Below are positions 45,040 to 54,280 of a stretch of DNA of 64,000 nt, piece after piece. The stretch's first letter is position 1; the number at the start of each line of letters is the position of its first letter. The position numbers were made by a program, and so were the translations under genes. The notes under the pieces are model-generated. The model searched no databases. It saw only the letters and a list, made by a program, of their open reading frames with translations, and was not told the DNA's origin. Source of the DNA: Gammaproteobacteria bacterium. GTDB taxonomy: Bacteria; Pseudomonadota; Gammaproteobacteria; Legionellales; Legionellaceae. The DNA is taken from contig JANSXK010000002.1 of NCBI GenBank assembly GCA_024742995.1, forward strand, positions 62,001 to 126,000. The letters run 5' to 3'.

Positions 45040-45852
45040 TTAAGACGACGCTACTGAAAAACGTTGTTTGTCTTCTAAGCGCAGCGCTGTCAGAGATTTT
45101 CCCCAAACATAACCTGTATCGATGGCATGAATCCGTGGGTGATCACATGCTCCGGCTAATGCTGCCCAATGACCAAAGACCAAATCGGCGTTAATCTCAT
45201 GACGATGAGGGGTGTCGTACCAAGGATAAAGATCGGCTGGCGCATCAGCAATCGGTCCTGCGTGCTCAAAATCCAAACTGCCATCCGCAAAGCAAAAACG
45301 CATGCGGGTGAAATAATTACAAATCACCCTGAGCCGGGTCATCCCGGTCAAAGTAGCAGACCAGATGTTTGGGGTATTGCCATACATCTGTTGTAAAAAT
45401 TCGACGCAATTGGCACCCTGTAATACGGTTTCTAGTTCTTGCGCGTAGGTTTGCGCTTCTTCTAGCGTCCATAAGGGCGCAATGCCGGCATGACACATGA
45501 CCACGTTTAAATCCGGGTCGAATTGCAATAAAGACTGCTGGCGCAACCAAGTGCATAATTCTAAGCAGTCCGGCGCTGCGATGACGTGCTCTAGGGATGC
45601 GTCATACAATTTGCTGTGCTTGGGATCTAAGACGACACTGAGCAAATGCAAATCGTGATTGCCCAAACAAATCCGTGGTTTTAGCGGCAATTGTTTGATG
45701 AAGCGTAAGACATCTAAAGACCGAGGACCACGATTAACCAAATCGCCAGCAAACCATAATCTGTCTTCATGTTCGTTGAATGTAATGGTTTTGAGCAATT
45801 GCTGCAAGCCATCAAAACACCCTTGCACATCTCCAATCGCGTATTCAGGCAC
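45040..45852 (-). CDS. apaH: Symmetrical bis(5'-nucleosyl)-tetraphosphatase ApaH
   Basis: Hydrolyses Ap4A to two ADP and removes Np4 caps from RNA. The 270 residues carry the metallophosphatase motifs [11 protein letters not shown] (8-18), [14 protein letters not shown] and GNHDLHLL, plus CHAGIAP and GHWAAL. It follows the TraI_2-like gene with an 8-base overlap; rsmA-apaH proximity is common in gammaproteobacteria. Confidence 0.95.
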   Translation of the reverse strand: MPEYAIGDVQGCFDGLQQLLKTITFNEHEDRLWFAGDLVNRGPRSLDVLRFIKQLPLKPRICLGNHDLHLLSVVLDPKHSKLYDASLEHVIAAPDCLELCTWLRQQSLLQFDPDLNVVMCHAGIAPLWTLEEAQTYAQELETVLQGANCVEFLQQMYGNTPNIWSATLTGMTRLRVICNYFTRMRFCFADGSLDFEHAGPIADAPADLYPWYDTPHRHEINADLVFGHWAALAGACDHPRIHAIDTGYVWGKSLTALRLEDKQRFSVASS

Positions 45853-47155
45853 TGGGTTTCACGCTTGGTTGCGGTGCTTGTTCTTGTGCCACCGCCCATT
45901 TGCCGTTGGCATTGAGCTGTGGCAGTACCACGGGGGTTCGTTCATATTGACGGCTATAGGCTTCCATATCATGAACCAAATCTATCGCGCGGACGGTGGT
46001 GATGTGTTGCGTCTGATTGCTATAGATTTTCACTGTTTCTGGCAAGATGGAAGTGTCTAAATGTAGATTAGCACGGGATTGCCTGTCAGCCTGTGCATCG
46101 TTTTTATCTGTTAAGAGATGATGCTGCCACGCATTCACCGCGCGTTGCACAATATATTTGTTTTTGACCTTCAAATGTTCTTGCATAAAGATATCGTAAA
46201 TTTCTGGGGGGAGCGCGATGTTTTTATGTGTGACATCTACGTTTAATGGTGCTTGGTTCAAAATAATCTTCCCTGATTCCAGGGCATTTTGTATCCAGAG
46301 GAGAAATTCTGCGCCTAAGGCTTGTTCTTTTTCTAACGCGTTTTCTGGGGTGGTGTCTAGAAAACTACCGACACCGCGTGCTTGGTTTGGATCAAGTAAA
46401 TGGCCATATTTTTCAATATAGTCATGGAGATACTGTTGGTCAGCCAAAGCGTTGGCGCGATCTAAAATAGCATCCAGGGATCCTGCGCCATCGCGATCTT
46501 CTTCTAAAAGTGCCAGCCAAGCCCTGAAAATAATGGGGTTGGCTGCCAAGAGGGCAAACCCTTCTTCGGGCATCAATCGTTGTGCTAAGAGTAAGGTGAC
46601 GTAATGTCGTAACGCCTGGCTGTCACTGTCTTCTTGCACAAACGTATGGTTATAGTAGGTGCCAACATGTTGCATGCCTTCGATGATGGGGGCCCATGGG
46701 CGGACTAATTTGCCGAAGTCATCATAAATATTGATTTGGTATTCGGTATAAAGTTTGCCAATATTTTGCAATAAGCCTGCGGAAAAAATGGCGTATAGCC
46801 AAAGCCTTTGTTCTTCTGAAGGAAGGTCGGATTCATCGCGGACCATCAATTGACGCATCAAATTGACGGCAGCTTCGGTACGATGCAATGCGCGATCCAA
46901 GAGGCCACCGCGATAGCCGAAATACAGAGAGGTTTCTGGTAAAAATTGATAATACTCTGCTACGCGTTCAATCAAAGGTTGGGCTAGGTTTTGGTAATGC
47001 GTCGCTTGATAAGCGAGGCCTTCTTTGAGGCGCTGTATCAACGCTTGGCGTTTTTTCCCCTTCAATAACGTGTCTTTGTTTTCAATGAGTTCCTTGTCTT
47101 TGAATAGACTGGGGTTGATGAGCTTGGCTTTTTTTTCCTCACGATAAAACATCAC
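45845..47155 (-). CDS. Chromosomal TraI_2-like (relaxase N-terminal domain) protein
   Basis: A 436-residue cytosolic protein. The region about 60-230 resembles the TraI_2 domain of MOBH relaxases ([20 protein letters not shown] corresponds to the family's P-x-S-x-x-H-H-x-GG-L segment), but the metal-binding His of that motif are replaced by Tyr/Phe-Gly-Tyr. No helicase or second relaxase domain is present. Similar stand-alone proteins are, as far as I know, found in Legionellales chromosomes, with no known function. It lies between rsmA (ATGA overlap) and apaH (overlap), so it is part of a housekeeping operon and not of a conjugative element. Confidence 0.6.
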   Translation of the reverse strand: MMFYREEKKAKLINPSLFKDKELIENKDTLLKGKKRQALIQRLKEGLAYQATHYQNLAQPLIERVAEYYQFLPETSLYFGYRGGLLDRALHRTEAAVNLMRQLMVRDESDLPSEEQRLWLYAIFSAGLLQNIGKLYTEYQINIYDDFGKLVRPWAPIIEGMQHVGTYYNHTFVQEDSDSQALRHYVTLLLAQRLMPEEGFALLAANPIIFRAWLALLEEDRDGAGSLDAILDRANALADQQYLHDYIEKYGHLLDPNQARGVGSFLDTTPENALEKEQALGAEFLLWIQNALESGKIILNQAPLNVDVTHKNIALPPEIYDIFMQEHLKVKNKYIVQRAVNAWQHHLLTDKNDAQADRQSRANLHLDTSILPETVKIYSNQTQHITTVRAIDLVHDMEAYSRQYERTPVVLPQLNANGKWAVAQEQAPQPSVKPSA

Positions 47156-47961
47156 TGCACTCCTGTGTCGGTTTGATGTGTGATCAAGGTGGTTAACTGT
47201 CCATATTGGGCCACGGTGATTTGCTCTGGTCGTAAGCCTGGATCAATGCCGGCTGCTTGAATTTGATCAGCAGATAGCAACGGTTTTAAATTATTTGCCA
47301 ATGTTTTACGTCGCATGCCAAAGGCGCAAGCGACGAGACGCTCTAAATCAGCCCAAGCCACTTGCGGATAGGGCGACTGTCGATAAGGAATCAAGCGTAC
47401 GATAGCGGACTCTACTTTGGGCGGTGGATAAAAAGCGGACGCCGGGACGTCTAATAAGGCATCCACGTCACAATGATATTGTGTCATGACGCTCAGGCGA
47501 CCAAACGCTTTGGTGCCTGGGTTGGCTGTTAATCGTTCGACCACTTCTTTTTGCAACATAAAATGCATATCCCGAATAAAGTCTAAAAAATGCAATAAAT
47601 GGATCAACAAAGGTGTCGATATATTATACGGCAAATTTCCAATAAAGCGTAGATCTGAACCAAATTGGTCGTAATTCATGGCCAAAGCATCGCCTTCAAT
47701 CAAGGTTAAATGATCTTCAGCAAGGGGCAATGCACGCAAAGGTGCGTGTAAGTCGCGGTCGATTTCAATCGCAGTCAAATGAGGCAGGGTTTGTAATAAC
47801 GGTGCAGTCAGTGCGCCCAGCCCAGGCCCAATTTCAATCACACGATCATCTCGGTGTAAGCCTATGACACGTAAAATAGCGTCTATGATGCCTTGAGATT
47901 GCAAAAAATTCTGGCCAAAACGTTTGCGTGGACGATGAGACATGTGTGTTGTGCTCTCCAT
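47152..47961 (-). CDS. rsmA: 16S rRNA dimethyladenosine transferase RsmA (KsgA)
   Basis: Dimethylates A1518 and A1519 of 16S rRNA. The 269 residues have RKRFGQNFL at the start of the fold, the SAM motif [14 protein letters not shown] and the catalytic NLPYNIST. An alternative ATG at 47943 (MSHRPRKRF) would remove six residues; an AGGT upstream of 47961 makes the longer form acceptable. It diverges from the TlpA-like gene, with a family A palindrome in between. Confidence 0.96.
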   Translation of the reverse strand: MESTTHMSHRPRKRFGQNFLQSQGIIDAILRVIGLHRDDRVIEIGPGLGALTAPLLQTLPHLTAIEIDRDLHAPLRALPLAEDHLTLIEGDALAMNYDQFGSDLRFIGNLPYNISTPLLIHLLHFLDFIRDMHFMLQKEVVERLTANPGTKAFGRLSVMTQYHCDVDALLDVPASAFYPPPKVESAIVRLIPYRQSPYPQVAWADLERLVACAFGMRRKTLANNLKPLLSADQIQAAGIDPGLRPEQITVAQYGQLTTLITHQTDTGVQ

Positions 47962-47983
47962 TTATGACACCTAGGTCAACGTT

Positions 47984-48036
47984 CCTACGTCCCGTGGCTT
48001 GTCCGCGTGTAGGGGGGTGAGGCCGCCGGACGTAGG
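47984..48036. repeat. Dispersed palindrome, family A, copy 2
   Basis: Arms CCTACGTCCCGTGGC and GCCGCCGGACGTAGG enclose a longer, G-rich loop than in the other two copies, so this copy carries an insertion. It is in the 165-bp gap between the divergent rsmA and tlpA-like genes. Confidence 0.75.
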
Positions 48037-48126
48037 GTGATATAATTAAGTGTTTTGCGTTTCATCCGAGTGGTTTTACATTAACCCTGGTGGTATGATA
48101 TTGGTTCATTATCAAACAAGCAAGTT

Positions 48127-48588
48127 ATGAAAAAATTAATCTCTTTTTGTGCCGCTTTTTTATTGGTGTTTCCGGTCATTACCTGTGCTGACGTGGTGTT
48201 AGAGGATATAGAGGGTACGTCTATTTCTCTGCGTTCTCTAAGCGGTAAATGGGTGTTTATCAATTATTGGGCCAGTTGGTGTGGGCCTTGTGTGCATGAA
48301 ATTGCGGCATTGAATCGTTTTTATGCCAAACATTCGTCTAAGGTGGCAGTGTTTGCGGTGAATTTTGATGCCCCATCCTTGGCGAAGCAACGCAGTTTGG
48401 TGCGCCAATTTGGCATTCATTATCCTAGTTTGAAACCACAGTCATTGCGAGGGATGCATTTGGGGGATATTGACGTGGTGCCTGTGACTTATGTGTTTGA
48501 TCCCAGTGGGCATTTGCACACGACGTTGTATGGTGGGCAAACGAATCGAGGGTTGCAGGCGTCGATGGCTGCGGTTAAGGGGGTTTAG
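48127..48588 (+). CDS. TlpA-like exported thioredoxin
   Basis: A 153-residue periplasmic thioredoxin-fold protein of the TlpA/ResA type. A signal peptide (FCAAFLLVFPVITCA) is followed by the redox motif YWASWCGPC (about 49-57) and the cis-Pro segment VVPVTYVFD. Members reduce disulfides for cytochrome c maturation or copper-site assembly. A link to the cytochrome oxidase genes at 13-19 kb is possible but not supported by position. The stop is 6 bp from the convergent next gene. Confidence 0.85.
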   Translation: MKKLISFCAAFLLVFPVITCADVVLEDIEGTSISLRSLSGKWVFINYWASWCGPCVHEIAALNRFYAKHSSKVAVFAVNFDAPSLAKQRSLVRQFGIHYPSLKPQSLRGMHLGDIDVVPVTYVFDPSGHLHTTLYGGQTNRGLQASMAAVKGV

Positions 48589-48594
48589 TTAGCC

Positions 48595-49509
48595 TTACTT
48601 GCCGGGGTGGCCGATCCTTCTTCCCTCACCATCGCCATGCTCTACAGCAGGATCCTCATCATCGTCATGCTCTGCAGCAGGATCCTCATCATGGCCATGT
48701 TCTACAGCGAGATCCTCACCATCGCCATGCTCTGCAGCAGGAGTAGGTGTGCCGCCCATGGGGACGACTGGGGGTCTGGTGACGCCTTCTTTGAATGGCT
48801 CAGAGTCGAATATCTTTCGTGCTTCAGCTTGTTCCGTATCTTTGATGCTTTCTGCGTGTGCCTTAATACCCTGATGTTCATCGTAGGTTTGTTTTGCTTC
48901 TTTACCGATGCAGTAGCCAAGTGCGCCTGCAACGACGGCGCCGACAACATAAAACATGGCAGGGCTGACAACGAAGGTAACGATGGCAGCAATCAGTGTT
49001 GCACCCAACCCCACAGCTGCAGCGACTGCCCCGATGGGGTTACAAAATAGCGCTAGAATCAACAAGCACAGTAGCACCTTTCCCGCAAACTTCAGTCTTC
49101 TGCGAAACCTTGATTTTTCGTGGGCTGACCAGGGTTTTTTAGCTTCTTTAGAGTCCATATATTTTTGTTTGGCACGAGCTTCTGCTGTTGCTTCGTGGAA
49201 TGCTGCTGCTGCTTGTTCATTGATGCCGTTTTCGTCGAAAATGCGATTGGCTTTACGGATGATATCTAAGTCGTCATACAGGACTTGTCTTCGATCTTCT
49301 TTTTCTGCTTCTGTGAGTAAGCTGTCAGGATCATCAAGCGCTGTAAGGTGGTCTTCAATATTTTGCAAATACTCAAGGGAGTCATCTTTAAAAGAACCAA
49401 GATTAGGATCCATGTTACTACTTACCAACGTTCGAGTTTCCTCGACCCGCTTAAGATCTTCTTCTCTATTCCACTTTCCTTGCGGTGCTTCAGTAGGTCC
49501 ATCCGTCAT
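48595..49509 (-). CDS. Hypothetical membrane protein with acidic C-terminal decapeptide repeats
   Basis: About 304 residues from the ATG at 49509, which has GGGGA five bases upstream; another ATG lies 21 bases earlier. Residues 1-145 are charged and helical, 146-212 contain two or three hydrophobic segments rich in Ala/Val/Ile (LLCLLILALFCNPIGAVAA, then MFYVVGAVVAGALGYCIG), and the tail is acidic. The last 40 residues are four repeats of a ten-residue unit such as AVEHGHDEDP. I recognise no family. The protein lacks a signal peptide, and the layout recurs in other lineage-specific proteins here. Confidence 0.65.
   Translation of the reverse strand: MTDGPTEAPQGKWNREEDLKRVEETRTLVSSNMDPNLGSFKDDSLEYLQNIEDHLTALDDPDSLLTEAEKEDRRQVLYDDLDIIRKANRIFDENGINEQAAAAFHEATAEARAKQKYMDSKEAKKPWSAHEKSRFRRRLKFAGKVLLCLLILALFCNPIGAVAAAVGLGATLIAAIVTFVVSPAMFYVVGAVVAGALGYCIGKEAKQTYDEHQGIKAHAESIKDTEQAEARKIFDSEPFKEGVTRPPVVPMGGTPTPAAEHGDGEDLAVEHGHDEDPAAEHDDDEDPAVEHGDGEGRRIGHPGK
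48611..48740. repeat. Four tandem 30-bp coding repeats
   Basis: About four copies of a 30-bp unit (on the plus strand GCCATGCTCTACAGCAGGAT and so on) encode ten-residue repeats with His and Asp/Glu. Copies differ at a few positions, so they are not a very recent expansion. Confidence 0.85.
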
Positions 49510-49574
49510 ATAAGTCCCCAAAAACAACATATAGTGTAATTATAGGACACAAATGGGGGTGTTGCCACTTTTTC

Positions 49575-50129
49575 CTAATCCATCACCCACTTTGCCAATA
49601 CAAACAAGACATTACCGATATTATGACCGCCTGGAATATAGATGAGTGCTACTGATGCTCGTTGATAATTGGCAGATACCCAGGGGAGAACGCCGGGAAA
49701 GGGGATGGAATGCATGATGTCAGGGCGAGAAGTTACCAGTATCGCATAGCCTGCGCCAACGGCTGCTTTTTCGTTAAAATGCAGCATTTTTTCAAAGGCA
49801 TATCCCACAATAGGTTCGACGTTTTTGTGCGAGTCTAAAAATGCAAAGGCATACAGCGCGTGCCAATCACCGTCTTCATCATAAAAACTTTTGCCCAAGC
49901 CGCCGCCCCAGGGGTTCTCATTGTAGCGGTGAATTCTGTCGCCAGAATAATAATAGCGGTTGTGCCAGGCATAGGCGGGAATGTAGAGTTCATTTTTACC
50001 TTCATACCAAGTTTGATGGAGGCGTATGCAAGCGTGTTTGAATAATTTGGGTGTTTTTGCACAATACTCTTCCGCCTGAGCGTTGGGTATGAGTAAGAGC
50101 GTGAGCAAGAGGGTAAGAACGTGTTTCAT
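49575..50129 (-). CDS. pagP: PagP-like lipid A palmitoyltransferase
   Basis: Outer-membrane beta-barrel enzyme that transfers palmitate from phospholipid to lipid A. The 184 residues start with a signal peptide (LTLLLTLLLIPNAQA). Family segments follow: ELYIPAYAWHNRYYY with the catalytic His, YNENPWGGGLGKS, FEKMLHFNEKAAVGAGYAIL and the final IPGGHNIGNVLFVLAKW strand. The Legionella member Rcp gives resistance to cationic peptides. It lies 1 bp after the Pit-type transporter stop on the same strand. Confidence 0.88.
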   Translation of the reverse strand: MKHVLTLLLTLLLIPNAQAEEYCAKTPKLFKHACIRLHQTWYEGKNELYIPAYAWHNRYYYSGDRIHRYNENPWGGGLGKSFYDEDGDWHALYAFAFLDSHKNVEPIVGYAFEKMLHFNEKAAVGAGYAILVTSRPDIMHSIPFPGVLPWVSANYQRASVALIYIPGGHNIGNVLFVLAKWVMD

Positions 50130-50130
50130 T

Positions 50131-51120
50131 TCAAGTGATTACCCGCATGATGCATGCCGCAACAAATGCCGTGGCCGGAATGGTGAGGAACCATGATAAC
50201 ATCATGTGTCGAATGGTGGTCCAATTCAATTGACGCAAGCCATGAAAGACGCCCACGCCCGCGATGGAGCCCGCCACAGTTTGCGTTGTTGAAACAGGCA
50301 CTCCAAATTCAGACGCGGTCAAAATGGCAACGGCTGCACCGGTTTCTGCCGCACAGCCGCGGACGGGGTTTAAGTTGGTGATTTTTTGTCCCATGGTATG
50401 CACGATACGCCAACCACCGGTTAATGTTCCCAAAGCCAATGCCAAATGACAGGTGATCACCACCCACCATGGCACAAAAAAGGGGCCGTGCAACCATGAG
50501 CTGGAGAACAATAAGAGCGTGATGATTCCCATGGTTTTTTGGGCATCATTGGTACCATGGGTGAGGCTTAAACAGGCTGAAGAAATCAATTGTAGGGATT
50601 TGAATAATTTTTGGTTGGCTTTGGCATTGCGTTCGCGTAACAAACGATTGATGATGAACATCACGAGAATGCTGGTAAACAGACCAAAAAATGGAGTGAC
50701 AAAAATGCCGATTAAAATTTTGGATAAGCCGCCCCATTTCAGCGTGATCCAACCACCTTTGACAATGGCAGCGCCGGCCAAGCCCCCTATCAACGCCTGG
50801 GAAGAACTGGACGGCATGGCGTAATACCAGGTGAGCAAGCCCCAGAAAATGGCGCTCAATAAGGCCGAGAAAATCAAATAGATGTCGACAATGGACATGT
50901 CGACCAGTTCGGTGCCAATGGTTTCAGCTACGGCCATTTTAAAAAACAAAAAAGCCACAAAATTAAAAAAAGAAGCCCATAATACCGCTTGAAAAGGGGT
51001 TAATACTTTTGTGGTAACGATGGTTGCAATGGCATTGGCCGCATCATGAAAGCCATTGATAAAATCAAAAATATACGCTGTAAATAACACGCATAGTACG
51101 AAAACAGTCCCTTGTGCCAT
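50131..51120 (-). CDS. PiT-family inorganic phosphate transporter
   Basis: A low-affinity phosphate:cation symporter of 329 residues with about ten transmembrane helices. The duplicated PiT signatures are visible: NGFHDAANAIATIVTTK (about 22-38) and LTHGTNDAQKTMGI in the second half, with GVPVSTTQTVAGSIAGVG near the end. It is shorter than E. coli PitA and closer in length to Coxiella/Legionella-type PiT proteins. It sits 12 bp after coq7 and just before pagP. Confidence 0.92.
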   Translation of the reverse strand: MAQGTVFVLCVLFTAYIFDFINGFHDAANAIATIVTTKVLTPFQAVLWASFFNFVAFLFFKMAVAETIGTELVDMSIVDIYLIFSALLSAIFWGLLTWYYAMPSSSSQALIGGLAGAAIVKGGWITLKWGGLSKILIGIFVTPFFGLFTSILVMFIINRLLRERNAKANQKLFKSLQLISSACLSLTHGTNDAQKTMGIITLLLFSSSWLHGPFFVPWWVVITCHLALALGTLTGGWRIVHTMGQKITNLNPVRGCAAETGAAVAILTASEFGVPVSTTQTVAGSIAGVGVFHGLRQLNWTTIRHMMLSWFLTIPATAFVAACIMRVIT

Positions 51121-51132
51121 CGTCCGCTCCCA

Positions 51133-51774
51133 TCAGAGGTAATAACTACTCGTGGTTAACAGCCGAGAACCCCAGCGCATCAATGCGCGGATAGGTTCAG
51201 GAAGTATCGTACCGCCATGCTCAAACGCTGCAAGCGCGTGATTGTTTTCATCGATGGCCATTTGTTTGAGAATGGCTTGGGTTTTCTGATCTTCAGGTGG
51301 AATGCGCTCGAGATGACTGTGCAGATGCCGAGTGACTTGGCGCTCCGTTTCTGCCAAAAAGCCCAAACTGATTTTATCGCCAGCCAATCCTGCCAGGGCG
51401 CCGATGACAAAGGAGCTGCTATACCACAAAGGTGCCAACAGACTGGTGTGGGCGTCGAGCTCGGTCAGACGCTGTTCGCACCAAGCGAGATGGTCAACCT
51501 CTTCGTCCGCAGCGATTTGTAAATGGTCACGAATTTCTGGTTTTTTCGCCGTCAAGGCTTGGCCTTGATAGAGTGCTTGCGCAGATACTTCGCCAGCATG
51601 ATTGACCCGCATGAGGTTGGCAATATGTTGCTTTTGTGACGTACTTAATGAGGCTTCGTCCAATCCTTCTGCAGGATTGGGGCGCGACGGGATACGTGTT
51701 TGTGGGTGCAGCACAGTGCGTACAGCCGTATCCACAAAAGCGATGCAGTGATCAGTAAAAGAATTTGGCCGCAT
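51133..51774 (-). CDS. coq7: Coq7-type demethoxyubiquinone hydroxylase
   Basis: Di-iron monooxygenase for the last hydroxylation of ubiquinone synthesis, the alternative to the flavin enzyme UbiF. The 213 residues hold the carboxylate/His ligands in NHAGEVSAQALY, ADEEVDHLAWCEQRL, ETERQVTRHL and DENNHALAAFEHG. A hydrophobic segment (SSSFVIGALAGLAGDKISL) fits membrane association. It complements ubiE, ubiJ and ubiB at 21-24 kb. Confidence 0.95.
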   Translation of the reverse strand: MRPNSFTDHCIAFVDTAVRTVLHPQTRIPSRPNPAEGLDEASLSTSQKQHIANLMRVNHAGEVSAQALYQGQALTAKKPEIRDHLQIAADEEVDHLAWCEQRLTELDAHTSLLAPLWYSSSFVIGALAGLAGDKISLGFLAETERQVTRHLHSHLERIPPEDQKTQAILKQMAIDENNHALAAFEHGGTILPEPIRALMRWGSRLLTTSSYYL

Positions 51775-51883
51775 GGTTTGGAGGATTAAGAAGATATGTC
51801 CAAAGTATAACGATTTTATGCGTATTACGTAAGTCCCATCGGTTGATCCTTGTGTGCCATGCTTTCATGAGTACGGGCGGGTT

Positions 51884-52819
51884 TCAAGATAGCGCTGGTG
51901 TTGTGGTTGTGCAAGCCGCTTGAGCTGTATGCCAGGCAGCGTAACAGAGATCGGGCACTGCATGGATAAACATACGCAGGAAGTCCCCGCTCGAACCACG
52001 ATTTAGGCCGTAAACACAGCGGATAAATTCAGAGCTTCTTTGCTTTAACGCGGGGCTTTCTAATTCCTGGTTAATCGCACGTGCCATATTAGAGCTTTGA
52101 CTCGCATTGCGCCCAAAAAACATTGAGAGCCGCCGTTGGGGGCTGTTATCGTGGCTTTCTATGGTTTTTTGGTACTGTACCCAATTGGCTGAAGAAAGAA
52201 GATGAGAGAGTTGTGGTTTGCTCAGAACCAAGTATAACTGATCCATCATTGTTTTAATTACAGGCGCCTCTAATAAAGGTTGGGACCCGTCTTCTTGAAT
52301 TTCCGTGCCGTCATCGAGCCAATCTATGTCTTGATCGTCATCAGCGGCTGTTGGACCCAAGCACCAACTACAGGTTGCGACCAAAAGCAGCAGTGAATCG
52401 TAATATTCGTTATACAACGTAGCGCGTTGATTGGTCCAATGTAGGGCCGCCATCCAAGCGGCAATCGCCGCCATGCCCACAAATGGAATAAAAGGCGTAT
52501 ACATTGCTACCAGTGCAAATAACACCGCAGCCATGATTTTCTTATCCAGTTTGGCTAGGGCCGCAGATTTTTCTTTATATAATTGAGTATGTGTTTTTAC
52601 AAGAGTCTGATGCTCATCTAATACAAATGGTTTCTCAACAAGGATAGGGCCGTCTGCACCTGGTTGCGCCACTGCAGATGATTTAATCGTGAAATAAGAT
52701 TGTGATAGATAAGGTACACTACCCTCTGGATAAGCTAATTTGAATTTGGGTACGGCAGTTGCGTGCGTATCATAAGTCGGATCAGCCAGGTGCCGTATAT
52801 ATCCCACACTATTTCTCAT
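51884..52819 (-). CDS. Hypothetical protein with central hydrophobic hairpin
   Basis: About 311 residues, unrecognised. I chose the ATG at 52819 because AAGGAG lies six bases upstream; earlier frames to 52879 lack one. Residues 1-100 are polar, about 115-150 form a hydrophobic hairpin (IMAAVLFALVAMYTPFIPF, then GMAAIAAWMAALHW), and the rest is soluble with an acidic DDDQDIDWLDDG patch near 180. There is no signal peptide. Layout resembles the proteins at 42584 and 48595. A Dot/Icm-type effector is one possibility but is not shown by sequence alone. Confidence 0.6.
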   Translation of the reverse strand: MRNSVGYIRHLADPTYDTHATAVPKFKLAYPEGSVPYLSQSYFTIKSSAVAQPGADGPILVEKPFVLDEHQTLVKTHTQLYKEKSAALAKLDKKIMAAVLFALVAMYTPFIPFVGMAAIAAWMAALHWTNQRATLYNEYYDSLLLLVATCSWCLGPTAADDDQDIDWLDDGTEIQEDGSQPLLEAPVIKTMMDQLYLVLSKPQLSHLLSSANWVQYQKTIESHDNSPQRRLSMFFGRNASQSSNMARAINQELESPALKQRSSEFIRCVYGLNRGSSGDFLRMFIHAVPDLCYAAWHTAQAACTTTTPALS

Positions 52820-53013
52820 CACAATCTCCTTTTGCTCATACATGTTACGTATTGTATAGATATTTATAATCCAACACAATTTTGCGCGCTTCCTTTTTAG
52901 ATACCGTTGTTCTATTTAAATGCCGATGATGATGGTTGAATATTTGTGACCCGTCCCCATATTTGATACCCTAGCGGAAGCGAACCGCTTGAATATGAAC
53001 AGGAATGGAGAGC

Positions 53014-53277
53014 ATGAGTATAAAAAGCATAGTGCAATGGGTTAAAAACTTATTTTGTCCCGCATCTTCTGGGGCCAGGCAGTCCGGTACCATCAAATTT
53101 TTCGATCGAAAAAAACGTTTCGGATTTATCATCGCCAATGATAACGAGTATTTTTTTCATGTGGCTGCCACGCGTCCGCGTGATTTTAAAGGCTTACAAG
53201 ATGGTGTGGCCGTGACATTTGTCGTGATCAAAGGCAAAAAAGGGCCACAGGCGGATCAGATTGAAATTGTGAGATAA
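53014..53277 (+). CDS. Cold-shock-domain protein with N-terminal extension
   Basis: An 87-residue protein with a nucleic-acid-binding cold-shock domain in residues about 23-87. SGTIKFFDRKKRFGFI contains the RNP1 motif, with Arg in place of the usual Gly (KRFGFI), and EYFFHVAA is RNP2-like. The N-terminal 22 residues (IVQWVKNLF) are an extra amphipathic segment absent from small CSPs. I chose the ATG at 53014; an ATG at 53005 has the AGGA directly against it. It is 4 bp upstream of moxR, so both probably share a transcript. Confidence 0.85.
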   Translation: MSIKSIVQWVKNLFCPASSGARQSGTIKFFDRKKRFGFIIANDNEYFFHVAATRPRDFKGLQDGVAVTFVVIKGKKGPQADQIEIVR

Positions 53278-53281
53278 TCAA

Positions 53282-54277
53282 ATGGAACAAACGACCTCTC
53301 GCCCTAATACGTCTGTCCAAGCGCAAATCCAGGCATTGAGCGATCATTTGAACACGCGTATTTTGGGCCAGTCGGCTTTGATGTCGCGTATCTTAATCGC
53401 AGTGCTTGCCGACGGACATTTATTGTTGGAAGGCGCGCCTGGTTTGGCGAAAACCAGGGCGGTGAAAGAATTATCTGCAGGTGTGGAAGGATCATTTCAT
53501 CGGATTCAATTTACACCCGATTTATTGCCGGGTGATTTGACCGGGACCGATGTCTATCATCCCGAAGACGGCTCCTTTGTATTTGCGCCAGGGCCTATTT
53601 TTCATAATATGGTATTGGCGGATGAAATCAATCGCGCGCCTGCCAAAGTACAGTCCGCTTTATTGGAAGCGATGGCGGAGCGCCAAGTGACGATTGGGGG
53701 TAAAACCTACCCTCTGCCCGAATTGTTTTTGGTCATGGCGACGCAAAACCCTATCGAGCAAGAAGGGACTTATCCTTTGCCAGAAGCACAATTGGATCGT
53801 TTTCTGATGTATGTGACGATTTCTTATCCTGATGAGCAGGTGGAGCGGGATATTTTGGGCTTAGCGAGACAAGAAGCAATCCAGGGGGTTCAGGCTGCAG
53901 CGTCAGCAATTGAACCTTTGTCGCAAGCGTTGATCTTCCAAGCGCGTCAACAAGTGTTACAAGTCCATACCAGCCCCGCTTTGGAGCAATATATTGTCCA
54001 ATTGGTGATTGCAACCAGACATCCTGATGTTTATGGTGAAACGTTGGGACGTTGGTTACGCTTTGGGGCCAGTCCGCGTGCTACGATTGCGTTAGACCGT
54101 TGTTCTAAAGCCCATGCATGGCTTGCGGGTCGAGATTTTGTGACGCCGGAAGACATTCATGCCATCGCTCATGAAGTGTTGCGTCATCGCATTTTATTGA
54201 CGTACGAAGCAGAAGCCGAGGGGGTGCGTAGCGATGAATTTATCAGTGAATTATTACGTCGCGTCGCGGTTCCCTAA
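53282..54277 (+). CDS. MoxR-family AAA+ ATPase
   Basis: A 331-residue MoxR-type ATPase that acts as a chaperone together with VWA proteins. Walker A is GAPGLAKTR (51-59), Walker B is VLADEINRAP (111-120), and the sensor and arginine-finger regions include MATQNPIEQEGTYPLPEAQLDRF and FGASPRATIALDR. The first ATPase of the Bat (aerotolerance) cluster; the DUF58 gene follows after 3 bp. Confidence 0.95.
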   Translation: MEQTTSRPNTSVQAQIQALSDHLNTRILGQSALMSRILIAVLADGHLLLEGAPGLAKTRAVKELSAGVEGSFHRIQFTPDLLPGDLTGTDVYHPEDGSFVFAPGPIFHNMVLADEINRAPAKVQSALLEAMAERQVTIGGKTYPLPELFLVMATQNPIEQEGTYPLPEAQLDRFLMYVTISYPDEQVERDILGLARQEAIQGVQAAASAIEPLSQALIFQARQQVLQVHTSPALEQYIVQLVIATRHPDVYGETLGRWLRFGASPRATIALDRCSKAHAWLAGRDFVTPEDIHAIAHEVLRHRILLTYEAEAEGVRSDEFISELLRRVAVP

Positions 54278-54280
54278 ATC

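Noticed and set aside
45845-47155. Conjugative or integrative element signalled by a TraI_2-like protein
   Set aside because: No other transfer gene, integrase or attachment site is near, and the gene overlaps rsmA and apaH in a housekeeping operon.
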